Below, in pieces: positions 51,024 through 61,314 of a stretch of DNA of 64,000 nucleotides (positions within the stretch are counted from its first letter, which is position 1; each line of letters opens with the position of its first letter). The notes below the pieces were generated by a model. That model did not search any database. It worked only from the letters and a program-made list of their open reading frames with translations, and was not told the DNA's origin. The translations under genes were made by a program, and so were the position numbers. Location of the stretch: the NCBI GenBank assembly GCA_017354895.1, contig CP071493.1:7254001-7318000 (forward strand), given 5' to 3'. Source of the stretch: Podospora comata. Lineage: Eukaryota; Ascomycota; Sordariomycetes; Sordariales; Podosporaceae.

Positions 51024-51492
51024 TATGACTGGGTAGAATGGATTAGCGAAGAATGATAACCAATTGTGAAGAGGTGTTGAATACAGACCCAAAGCTTTGA
51101 CCACGCACATCTTCACACTCCAATGCCTGCCCCCTGCGCCCCTGCGCCCCTGCAGCTTCACTAGCCACAAGCGGGAAGCCCCACCTGCCACCCCTGCCAC
51201 GACCCCAAAAGAACCGCCGGGCTTAGGCAGGCAGGAAAAGGCTCCACTTTTAACGACCTTTTTGACTCTTTTTGGAATTTGGGGGTTGGGGTTGTTTGAC
51301 TGTTGACTGCTTTGCCATCCACAACCAGAGAGAGCTTGGAGCTTCCACCCCCACCAACCAGTACTTGACCATCCCACTTGTCGCGAAACCCACCACGACC
51401 TTGACGAACATAACCCACCCCACGATCCCCGATCAAGTCCCCCTCCCTCTCATCGAAGACGAAAACAGAGAAACAGAAAACAGATCCCGATC
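51024..51492. other. Interval before LSM7
   Basis: Short interval between two genes on the same strand. It holds the 3' end of the unrecognised gene and the LSM7 promoter and leader. No distinct element is recognised. Confidence 0.5.
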
Positions 51493-52078
51493 ATGAGCGA
51501 AAGACCCTACCAGCCCCGAGGCGGTCACAGAGGAGGAGGCGGAGGAGGCAGGGGAGGTCCTCATCGCGGCGGCGGCGGCGGCAATCGGGGCGGCGGTCGC
51601 GGGGGTCACCAGAACCAGCACGGACAACAACACCAAGGCGGGTCCGGGGAGCAGACGGAGCGTCCCAAGAAGGAGAATATTCTTGACCTGAAGAAGTACA
51701 TGGACAAGAGGATTACGGTCAAGTTTAATGGCGGACGGGAGGGTAGGTTGTTCTCAAACTTGGCGAAATGGTAAGCAGGTGCTGACGTGGAGGAATGAAC
51801 AAGTGACGGGTACGCTAAAGGGGTATGATGCGTTGATGAATTTGGTGCTGGATGAGGTTCAGGAGGCGGTCAGAGGTACGTTCGTTTGCGGGTTGGCGTG
51901 CTGGGGGTTAGCGAAAGGGGGCGCTAACATGAGGGAAACAGATGACGAAGGCAACGAAACTACGCGATCGCTTGGTCTCGTGGTGGTACGCGGCACCCTG
52001 CTGGTTGTTATTTCTCCCGTGGACGGCAGCGAGGTGATAGCCAACCCGTTCTTGCAGCAGGAGGAGATGGAGGATTGA
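51493..52078 (+). CDS. lsm7: LSm7, U6 snRNA-associated and mRNA-decay Sm-like protein
   Basis: Subunit shared by the Lsm2-8 ring (binds the 3' end of U6 snRNA in the nucleus) and the Lsm1-7 ring (binds oligoadenylated mRNAs and stimulates decapping in the cytoplasm). Exons 51493-51742, 51804-51875 and 51942-52078 join in phase to 152 residues. Intron 1 is 61 bases with a CTGAC branch; intron 2 is 66 bases. The Sm fold covers about residues 64-150: Sm1 includes ILDLKKYMDKRITVKFNGGR and VTGTLKGYDALMNLVLDE, Sm2 includes LGLVVVRGTLLVVISP. In front of it is an Arg/Gly/His-rich extension of about 55 residues with GRGG repeats. Yeast Lsm7 (115 aa) lacks this exact tail. It faces the PAN3 gene tail to tail. 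Confidence 0.95.
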
Positions 52079-53081
52079 GAGGCATAACGAAGAGGGGGAA
52101 AGAAAGCTGTCCCTGGCATAGCAATATTGATTGGGTCTAAGGTGCGGCAAAACAGGTTTAGAATTCATCTTCGACGGTCGAAAGGAACATGGGAGGCGAG
52201 ACCCGTAAGTGCTTTGACAGCGGAAAATTGACAAGGGGGAGATACCCAGGGAACCAAGTACCTGACGTTGATGCGGGTGAGATGAAGTCCCACACCAGAC
52301 CATCAGCACCAAAGGAACAGAATCATCTTCGAGATGGTTGGCTATGAAAAGCACAGCAACACCATTCAATCTTCAACACCACAGCTTCGAGACTGATTCA
52401 CCAAGTGAGTGGGCAGCAGCATAAGATATAAACTTTTCAATTTTGTTTCTTCATCATAAGAAAATGACAGCTACCGCCTCGCTATGACAACCGCTTATAT
52501 ATCCTCTTCGCTCATCTCCTTTCACCTTTCTGCCGCCTTTGCTCACCTGATTCACACTGTCTACGTCATCGCACCTCCATCACTCCTGTCCACAAGTCTC
52601 CCTCGTCTGCGATTTACATTTATCCATCTACTATCCCGCCAACGCTTCTCGTCACCTTCCTTCCGCTTCCCTTTTCCCCCTCGGATATTCCTCCCCGAGG
52701 ATCTCGTCAGGTGGCAGTTTGTCCCTCGATTTATCGTCTTCGGGTCCGTGTTGGCCTTCACGTGGAGGCTGGATAATGCCTTTCCCTGCCGTGCTGTTTC
52801 CTCATCCTCGTTGTCTCGAGGCTCGTTATTGTCCGACTGTTTGACATCCTCAGTGCCTTTCGTCGTCCAGCCCCTCACCATTCCGCTGTTCTTCTTGACG
52901 CTCCCCGCCCCTCAGCTTGTTATTACCCCCCACTGAAAGCTTTGGTTTGCCTTCATCCCCTTTGTTTCTCCTCAGGGTGGTCGTTCGAATAGGCTTCCCG
53001 AACACCACCTTTAGAATATCTCCAGATCGCAACGTGCCTCTCACCAAAGAGAGCAACCAGCCCACCCCCTATAGCAAACCC
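52079..53081. other. Convergent 3' ends of LSM7 and PAN3
   Basis: About 1.0 kb holding both 3' untranslated regions. The pyrimidine-rich frames at 52484-52936 (+) and its complement are low complexity and I do not consider them genes. Confidence 0.55.
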
Positions 53082-55387
53082 TTAAAGCCCAGGTGACTTG
53101 CTGAACTTCATGAGCTCATTAAACGCGCGCTCAAACATGCCCCTGAGTTCTCGGTATGTAATGACAAAAACCGTTTCGTTGTCGCGGCTCGTCAACATGA
53201 TTTGCTCATCCACGCCAGCGTCGAGCTTGCTCATGCAACTCAACATGTGGCCCAGACCAAGATCGGGCTTGCCACTGGCATCCACACGGTGGAAAACATA
53301 GTCGCGGAAGAGCTTCAACTGAAAGCGATCCCCCACCTCTGACCAGTTGGACTGGCTGCCCAAATCGCCACGTTCCAGTATGGCTGATAGCTTCATCACA
53401 TTGCGTGCGATCCTGCCGTTCTCAATCTCGCGAGCGAGCCAGTACTGCTGCTCGTCGTTTTCTCGGAGCGTGTTGTTTGCCTGCTGAGCAAGCTGCGGCG
53501 CAATCATGGTGAGAAAGTGTGCAATGGTGTGTGGCTGGCCGTTCGGCGCGACTGGTGATAGAAGGAACTGTAGAGCGTCCCTCAAGGAGCGCGAGTATTT
53601 GACCAGCGAGTCGAGGGCTGCCTTCGTATTGCTGGACTGCAGCAAGTTTGGAGGCATGCCTGTGGCCAGACACAGAATGACTTTGCCAAACTTGACCAGA
53701 TCCTCCCCCTGCAGCTCCTGAACCGGACAGTTGTTGTCATATTGCACCACATCCAAGATGGCACATGACCCCAGTCGAACCCGGCTTTTCTCCGTCACGA
53801 GAATTTTGCTGAGGTCCAGACACCGTGCTGCAAGATTTTTGTTGTGTAGGTAATAGAGAGCGCTTGCGATCTGACAAACGTAGCTCCAGAGTATGCCTTC
53901 CGCCACAGCGGGATATCTTTGTCGGCTGTTCCCCAGGGGCGAAGAGAAGTGTTGTTCGGCCAACGTCTTGGCAAGAGGATGCCAGTCGTACACAAAGATG
54001 AGGGAGCTGTCGCCAAAGTTTTGGCTAGTAAAGGTTTCGTGAAACGACACAATATTCTCATGTCTGACATTTTTCCAGTCCCTCATCACACTCATGACCG
54101 ATTGATCATTTGACAAGCGGTACCCTTCCAAACGTCTGAGGACGTAGTGCAGCCCAGTCGTCACTTTTTGAGCCTTGTACACCCAACTGTGGTAGCCAAA
54201 ACAGGCAGTGTTTTTCCTGTGGCTGGTGTCCAGTGAGAACAGAGAGTGGTAGTTCTCGAGCTTGGGCAGGCCTGCTTTGTGGTTCAGCATTGGGTCCAGA
54301 AAGAAGCGGCAGTCAGAAGGACCTACCCGGCATTGTATGCTGTGTAGCAAACATCTTCTTTTGTATCTCCTCTCGCATGGCAGCTGGGATGAAATAGTCA
54401 TAGGTGGACCGCTGCCAAGGTTGCAGCTCTCCTCGATAGGCATCGTACGGCTGATACAGATGATAGTTTGGTTGTTGCATGGGAACAGAGGCATACGCGC
54501 CCCCTGAAGAATAGAAGCCCGCCCCAGCACCCGAGACCGCGCTGGGATCACCGGCGTAGGGATTGAAAGGTGCATTGTTCGCAAGGGCAGGGGCCATTGA
54601 GTTCATGGCAAACGGATCGCTGAAAACGCCATTGTCTTGGGCTGCGCCATTCCCCATATTCTGCTTTTCGGTCAGTCAGGCCGAAAAGGCAAATTCACAT
54701 AGGGTGGCATCCTGAACATACGCTGTTTCCTAGTTCATAGTTCTGTGTGTTGCCTGACGGAGTGAACTCTCGCGCACCAGCTGGGTTGAACATGGTCAAA
54801 TCAGCATTCTGCTGCGTGCTCGCTTTTGCAAGACCGTCAGCCTTGAAAAAGAGATGACGGGTCTAGACGAGAGCCACACTCACCGGTGACACCGCGAGGG
54901 GTGAAGGGCGCAGCATTCGCTGCTTGAGAAGAAAGGGTGGTCTTCTTGGCTTGCCCCAGATTTTGGCCCGAGGGCGTGAAGGAAGGTGAATCGGCATTGA
55001 AAGATTTCTTGGAAAGACTGCCGGCACGGTTAGACGCGCAAAGATCAAGCATGATGCCACATCCACAAGCCACACAAGCCCAGTTCTTGGCTTTTCGCAT
55101 GGCCGCATGCCACCTTCACCAACGGCTAACGACTTACAAATCGGAAGGGCCAGAAGCTGGCTTGTTTTGGTCGTGGTTAAAATTACAGGTCGTGTCCATG
55201 TATCGGCAGTGCCCGTATATCACAACGTTGCGGCAAAGGGTGTCCTTGGTATCTTTGGGCATCGCTGTCAGTTGAACCGCATGTCGACGTGCTCAATGCT
55301 TGTCGAGATCAACCCACCTCGTCCTTTCGATCTCGGCGAGCCGACCTGCCGCCGCAGGTCGTTGGAGTTGTACCGTGATGCGGCCAT
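53082..55387 (-). CDS. pan3: PAN3, regulatory subunit of the PAN2-PAN3 deadenylase
   Basis: Pseudokinase subunit that recruits the Pan2 nuclease to poly(A)-bound Pab1 and starts poly(A) trimming. Exons 55387-55318, 55264-55138, 55017-54884, 54822-54722, 54660-54327 and 54271-53082 join in phase to 651 residues (N. crassa PAN3 is of similar size). Visible parts: a CCCH finger at about residues 34-54 (C-x8-C-x6-C-x3-H), a PAM2 motif FNPAGAREFTPS at about 128-139 for Pab1 MLLE binding, a Pro/Tyr/Gln-rich linker, a pseudokinase fold lacking the HRD/DFG catalytic set, a coiled coil, and the C-terminal knob that binds Pan2. The last intron ends in AAGCAG, a NAGNAG pair, so exon 6 could also start at 54274 with one extra residue. 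It shares a 1.3-kb upstream region with the divergent UBX gene. Confidence 0.96.
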
Positions 55388-56134
55388 GGCGAATCGGTTA
55401 CTCTATATCAAGGATGGAAGAATGGGAAGGCCTCGGACGTTTCTAAGAGATCTGGCGCATTGTGTCAGTGAACTGTTTGAAAGGCGCCGACAGCTACAAA
55501 TGCCATGATTGGGTGGCAATCCAGAGAAGACATGAGCGAGCAGTTATGGGCTCTTACTTGAAGACAGGTAGCTTAATCCTCCCATGTTTTGCTTTAGAGG
55601 GCCGAAAAGGCATCCATGGAACTGGACACAAGCTGGGAAAGAGAAGCGCAATACACAGCCGGTCGCAAGACAAGAAGAAACCGTGTTTTGAAGCGACTGG
55701 CTGCTGCTACTATCAAACTGGAGGCTATGGCAGCGGCACGAGACAAAGGAAGCGCACGGCAGGCGATCAATGGGGCGGGTGGCAGTGGTCGGGCTCTATA
55801 TCGAAGCAACTTTGGGCTGTCCAGGAGGGGTTATGGCGGCAGAAAGGACGATGGAAAGACTTTCGAGTTTGACGTCGCTGCCGGTATCTTGACAAGCTCT
55901 GAACCAATGCGCTCACCGGGTATAGAATGGGGACGGTGCTGACTGTGCCCAGGTGAAGAAAGCATGAGAACTCTCGGGAGACGGTCGTCGCGGGTGCCCG
56001 CGCGCTAAGAGTGGGGTGGGCCCCCCAACTCCTTGCTTCTTGGCCATTCAGGCCTTGAGGAGGGGAGGAGCACGGACTCTTGTCGGGAGGCCATTCTTCT
56101 AAGCGGGGTTGCTGACATGGTGCTCTGCGTATAG

Positions 56135-56156
56135 AGATATATATATATATATATAT
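56135..56156. repeat. TA dinucleotide microsatellite
   Basis: About ten TA units between PAN3 and the UBX gene. Confidence 0.9.
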
Positions 56157-56295
56157 TCGTTGTATGAATCTGAGGACCAAGGCTGACCTCGCTCTCATCA
56201 TCTGTCCCTGTCGCCTTCCTCTACTTGTTGAGCCCTGCCCCTCCTGTTTTCCTCTCATTCACCTAGACAAGCAAGAGGGGGGCTTGATTCTGAAC

Positions 56296-56443
56296 TGTGG
56301 CCTGTGCTTGGCCTACGGAGGGGTGCCGGCATTCCAAGCAAACCCCTGTTGAGCAGTTTGCACCCGGTGCCGTAACTCTGGGACGCGGAGGTTGACGTGT
56401 TGCGACCGATGCGGCTATCTCTTCCACCACACCAGTATCATTC
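56296..56443 (+). pseudogene. Possible remnant of a Cys-pair zinc-ribbon microgene
   Basis: In one frame, NCGLC is followed 17 codons later by CTRC and then by CCDRCGY. The frame is interrupted by TGA at 56350-56352, between the first and second Cys pairs. The first spacing (17) equals that of small protein A at 32.4 kb. It could be a decayed third copy, a gene whose intron I cannot place, or chance. No start codon or convincing splice donor was found. Confidence 0.25.
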
Positions 56444-56674
56444 GTACAAGGTGCTCTCTGTTTGATATCCGGACGCCGGGCATCGCCTCAAGAGCTTGCA
56501 ACAACCAGAACAAGCTCGGTGCATCTAACAATTAATCGTGACTTGGCGCCATTCTCAACCGCACCACCGACGTGTTCTTTGCAAAGCATTACCTTGGGCA
56601 AACTGATTTGACCACGACGGGAGCTCTGGGCCACCAACCACAGCGTCGGGAGTTGGGAACACGCCACCCTCAAC

Positions 56675-58301
56675 ATGGCGGACGGCGTTGAATTTGATCT
56701 GGGCCAGCTCTCCTCCCAGCAGCAGGAGGCTCTTCAGCAATACACCGATGTCACAGGCCAGGAAATCAAGGATGCGGTGCCCTTGTTGGAGAGGTCACAG
56801 TGGAATGTCCAAGTGCGTATCCTTTCCCCCACCCAGTCAGGCACTTCGTATGAGAGCAAACGTTTGGAAAGAGAGCTGACACGCCCTCCAGATAGCCATC
56901 GCCAAATTCTTTGACGGTGACGGGCCCGACCTGGTTGCTGAGGCCCAGGCTGCACAGGATAATCCTCCGCCAGCCGCGGCAAGATATGAGAACTTGCACG
57001 AGAGCTTTCTGGATGCCGACGATGATAGGCCGAGACGAACGAGGTCCCCAAGAACAGAAGCTGCCCCACGAGTGGTGCCGCAGCAGCCGGTTAGCATCCG
57101 GCCCCGAGGACTACTGTCGATTCTTTTGACGCCATTTGCAACCACATGGAGCTTGACGAGGGGTGTATTGGGTGTTTTTGGCCGGATCATCTCGTTCTTC
57201 TTCGCATTCCTACCTGCCTCGTTCCGGCCACGATACCTGGGTACGACCATCAGGGGCCTGGGCCAGGCTCATGGACGGACTGCGACACTGCCACAGGAGG
57301 CAGCCAGGAGGTTTCGGCGCGAGTTTGAGGAGGCATACGGCACTCACGGCCTCGTGTTCTTCGAGGGAGGCCATGCCCAAGCTCTGGACACGGCAAAGAG
57401 GGACCTCAAGTTTTTCCTGATGGTGTTGATATCGCCCGAGCATGACGACACCGACTCCTTTATTCGAAACACGCTCCTCAGCCCCGATGTTGTCAGCTAC
57501 ATCTCGGATCCCTCCAACAACATCATCCTTTGGGGAGGAAACGTGGCCGACCCCGAAGCCCATCAGGTGGCCAACGAGTATTCCTGTCTCAAGTACCCCT
57601 TTTCGTGCTTGGTATGCCTCACCCCCAAGGAGGGCAGCACAAGGATGGGGATCGTCAAGCGTCTGGTCGGACCCATGACGCCAGCCGCTTACCTTTCTGG
57701 GCTCCAGGATGCGATTACGAAGTACTCTCCCGATCTTAACGGCGTGCGGGCTGAGAGGGCGGCCCAGGAACATGCCCGGAATCTGAGGAATGAGCAGGAC
57801 TCTGCATACGAGAGGTCGCTAGCCCGTGACCGCGAGCGAGCCCGACAAAAGCGCGAGGCTGAGGCGGCAGCGGCAGCGGCTGAGAAGCGTGCTCTGGAAG
57901 AAGCCGAAAGGGCAGCCCGACAGGAGGAGCTACGGAGGCAGTGGAGAAATTGGCGGGCCACGACCGTTGCGCCGGAGCCGGACACGAAGGATGCTGTCAG
58001 GTTGGCTCTCAACATGCCGGCTTCCGCTGGTGGCGGGCGGGTCATCCGCAGATTTGCCAGCGACACCACACTGGAGGAACTGTATGCGTTTGTGGAGTGT
58101 TATGGCCTTCTACAAGAAGGACCTCTGAATGAGAAGGCGGCTGAGCCAGAGGGGTACGAGCACAAGTATGGCTTCCAAGTTGCATCGGTGCTACCACGGG
58201 AGACCTTCCACCCCAGCAAGACAATCACGATTGGGCAAAAGATGGGCCGGGGCGGAAGTCTTGTGGTTGAAGATTTAATAGACGAAGATGAAGAAGAGTA
58301 G
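56675..58301 (+). CDS. UBA-UAS-UBX protein, FAF2/UBXD8-like (p97/Cdc48 adaptor)
   Basis: ER and lipid-droplet membrane adaptor that recruits Cdc48/p97 to ubiquitinated ERAD substrates. Exons 56675-56812 and 56892-58301 join in phase (intron GTGCGT to CTCCAG) to 515 residues. The order matches FAF2: UBA-like helices at 1-50 (LQQYTDVTG, then WNVQIAIAKFFD), an acidic and basic linker, a hydrophobic hairpin at about 118-155 with no lumenal domain, a thioredoxin-like UAS domain at about 180-320 without a CxxC, a charged Ala/Glu/Arg coiled coil at about 330-395, and a UBX domain at about 400-500, followed by an acidic EDLIDEDEEE-type end. S. pombe Ucp10 and yeast Ubx2 are functional relatives. The start ATG follows a purine at -3 and opens the conserved UBA directly. 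Confidence 0.93.
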
Positions 58302-58652
58302 ACGGGAAGGGGGGAAGGGGGGAAGGGAATATGCTTTGGGTTTTAGGAGTTAGGGGATAGGTCGATACCCCGACTCCGAGTGGTCTTGCACAGGTACAAG
58401 GACCAGCGGCAGGTAGTATTCAGCGAGAATAGGAAAACAAAAGTACTCTTCATGCCAGGTGATGCGCAATGTCGTCTTGAAGTCTGACGTTGACAAGCGC
58501 TTGGCCGGCATCCACGGGGAGCTGCTTGCGCGTCTGATTGACGACAAGGGGGGGCTGTGCGGGTTTAGCACCGTTCTACAACGGTCAAGTGTGTGTGTGT
58601 GCTACGTTGTCGATGTCTTGGCATTGGTTTTGATATGAGACGAGACAGAACG

Positions 58653-58686
58653 GACACTGACACTGACACTGACACTGACACTGACA
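58653..58686. repeat. CACTGA hexanucleotide tandem repeat
   Basis: Five perfect units in the 3' region of the UBX gene. Confidence 0.9.
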
Positions 58687-58906
58687 AGAACTCTTTTTCT
58701 CTAGTGTGTCGAGATCTGGATCTTGGTGGTTTTCGTGTGTTGGCGCCTTAGGCGAAGACCTTGTGTCCACAACAGTCAACGTCAGGAGAATCCTACATTG
58801 ACTGGAGTCTTGCTTAACCAACTCGATATGGTTACACCCAACTCGGATTTAGAAACGGAACCCGGACGGGCGGCTGCCTGGCGTGAGTCTGGACCGTTTG
58901 GCTGCC

Positions 58907-58949
58907 ATATATATATATATATAGATATATATATACACACATATATATG
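58907..58949. repeat. TA/CA compound microsatellite
   Basis: A TA run with a GATA and an ACACAC interruption, roughly palindromic, about 0.6 kb upstream of the VHS-GAT gene. Confidence 0.85.
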
Positions 58950-59524
58950 ATAAAAGACCGACGTGTTTGCCTGAGTAGCGTCTTGTGATTTTAATATTCT
59001 ATTTTCATTGCTTCCATAGCTTTCCTTGTCAGCTGTTGAAGAACTCACAAGACTGAGACCTGGCAGCTCGGACCAACAGTTCAGTTTGAACACCAACCAG
59101 CCCGCCTGCTCACGGCATACCATCCCGCAGGTCACGCACTCACCCAAAGCAACACAACAAGAGCACTGCGGGGGCAACACAACGCCAGCCGGACGGGAAA
59201 CAGCACGCAGGCCACCCATCAACAAACCCCAAAACCCGGACAGGACAATCGCAAACTTCTGGGTAACGGCACACACGAATTCTCAATCGTCTCTTTGCGT
59301 ATTCTCAATCCTCGCCAATACCTTTTCTCTTGCCGCCCTGATCTTCGCTGCGCTTGTGTTTGTCAGTTTCGGTGTGGAAATCATCTCCAATCCCGCTCAC
59401 GATACGGCGCCGGCGGCTTCTGACAGGACGCGCGCGCCTCTGCACCAGATCCACCTTCGCCGACAAGTACGCTCTCGCATGAATCAACACCCAGGCACAT
59501 CAGATCCATCCCGAGAGCGACAAC

Positions 59525-61314
59525 ATGATGAAGAATTTCAGTATGAACAAGGTGCTGGGCACCATAAAAAAGAGAAATAGTATGCCTGCTGCAGCCTCGG
59601 ACAGCACCACCGACATCCCAGCCGTTGTAGATCCCGCAACTGAACAACCCCAAGACACTGCTGCGCGCTGTGTGGTACGTTTGCGCCATTCGCTCTCGCC
59701 CGCTGGTACGGGATACTGATTGCGATATCTCTTGCAGAAAGCCTTTTGCGAATCAAGAGGAAGCTCCACGGTACGTACCTGCTTCCCTCTTCTAGAAGCC
59801 CTGACGCTGTTCGAGATCTGAGACAAATGTGACCCAGGGCGACGATGTCATCTACCTACCTGCTATCGTCGAAGCCGCCGTTGCCTCGCCTGTCGCAGCG
59901 ACCGAGTCCGCCCGGTTGATCCGCAAGTTCCTGAGCCGCGACTACTGGAGCAGGCCGGCGTGCCAGTACAATGCCATCATGCTCATCCGCATCCTCTCCG
60001 ACAACCCCGGCCCTGGGTTCACCAGAAACTTCGACAAGAAATTCGTCGATGTTTGCAAGGATTTGTTACGCGCCGGTCGCGATTCCAGCGTTAGGCAGCT
60101 GTTGATGGAGACATTGGACACGTTCGAGACATCCAAGGGGTACGACGAGGGGCTGAACCTCGTCATCGCCATGTGGCAGAAGGAAAAGAAGAAGGCCTAC
60201 GAAGCATACTCAGTGCGGTCACCTATCACCTATCGATTGAGATGTACTGACCTCGAGATAGACCACACCATCCACCTACGCCATCCCCCGCAACCACAAC
60301 GTGCCCCCCTACCCCCAGCAGTACCCCCAACAACCCCCTTCGCAATACCCCCAACCCCCTCACCACCACAACCACCACCACTCCTCTTCCCGATCCAGTC
60401 GCCACCGCCTCCCCGACCCCATCGAACTCGCCAATCGCCTCGAGGAAGCCCGCACCTCAGCCAAGCTCCTCGAACAGCTCGTCGCCTCCACGCCCACCCA
60501 AGAAGTCCTCGCCAACGACCTCATCAAGGAGTTCTCCGAGCGCTGCGCCGGCGCCAGCAAGTCCATCCAGGGGTACATGTCCTGCGAGAACCCGGCACCG
60601 GACAACGACACGATGGAGTCCCTCATCGACACCAACGAGCAGCTCCAGCAAGCCCTCAACCAGCACCACCGCGCCGTCCTCCAAGCCAAGAAACACCTCG
60701 GCGAGGCCAGATCGGACAACAACACCCCCGTTTCCCCCTCGAGCCAACAAGACCAACCCCCTGTCCCACCCAGAAAACCAATGGGGAGTGGCTATGGTGG
60801 GAACGGGTTTGGGGTAGCAGGCGGCGCGGGGTTTGGACCGTCAGGGTCGAGTTCAAGAAGCAACAGCAATGGAAAGGGGAAGGCATCTGCCGAACCGTCG
60901 TACCGGACGAATAACCCCAACCCGGCGTATGGGCCTTCGGCGAGTATGGCTGGGCCGTCGAGGTCGAATACGGGTACTCCTGCGCAGCAGGAGGATGATC
61001 CGTTCCGTGATCCTGAGCCGAGACTCTCGACGAACAATAGGAGAGTCAGCGAGGATGAGACGCCTAGGTTGGGGTATGAGCCTTTTCATCCCGGGTTTGG
61101 AGGGGGAGGGGCAGGGAACGGGAGTGCAGGGGAGCAGGTAGGGGCAGGGCCGTCGTCGAAGAAGAACAAGGATGTTGAGCCGGTGACGCCCATATCGGAT
61201 GCGACGGAGGAGCAGGAGGATGCGTACACCCGGGCCGCGAGGGAGAGGCCGACAGCTGGGGGGAGTGGGGGTGAGCAGGTGGTGAAGGACCCGGGGCCGC
61301 TGTACAGGTACTAG
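59525..61314 (+). CDS. lsb5: VHS-GAT domain sorting adaptor, Lsb5-like
   Basis: Endocytic/endosomal adaptor: VHS and GAT domains bind sorting signals, Arf GTPases and ubiquitin, and yeast Lsb5 links actin assembly to endocytosis. Exons 59525-59674, 59738-59770, 59838-60212 and 60262-61314 join in phase to 536 residues; one exon is only 33 bases. The VHS superhelix covers about residues 45-185 (CVKAFCESRGS, DDVIYLPAIV, NAIMLIRILSDN, GLNLVIAMWQKEKK). A Pro/Gln/His-rich linker follows, then a GAT three-helix bundle at about 238-335 (LANRLEEARTSAKLLEQLV). A PPVPPRKP motif near residue 350 fits an SH3-binding site, as expected for a Las17/SH3 partner. The tail is Gly/Ser-rich and ends in an acidic stretch and LYRY. 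The start could also be the adjacent second ATG, one codon later. Confidence 0.92.

Larger units (their letters stand above)
55388..56674. other. Divergent promoter region of PAN3 and the UBX gene, with Cys-pair remnant
   Basis: Holds both upstream regions. A TA microsatellite lies at 56135-56156. A short Cys-pair-rich frame at about 56296-56443 is interrupted by TGA and listed separately. The longer + frames at 55462-55942 have no family signature. Confidence 0.5.
58302..59524. other. Interval between UBX and VHS-GAT genes
   Basis: Both genes are on the + strand, so this holds one 3' end and one promoter. It contains a six-base CACTGA tandem repeat at about 58653-58686 and a compound TA repeat at 58907-58949. 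The frame 59026-59580 overlaps the next gene's start and is not a credible gene. Confidence 0.55.

Noticed and set aside
59026-59580. 184-codon + frame upstream of the VHS-GAT gene
   Set aside because: Overlaps the true start in another frame and lacks any domain; more likely promoter and 5' leader.
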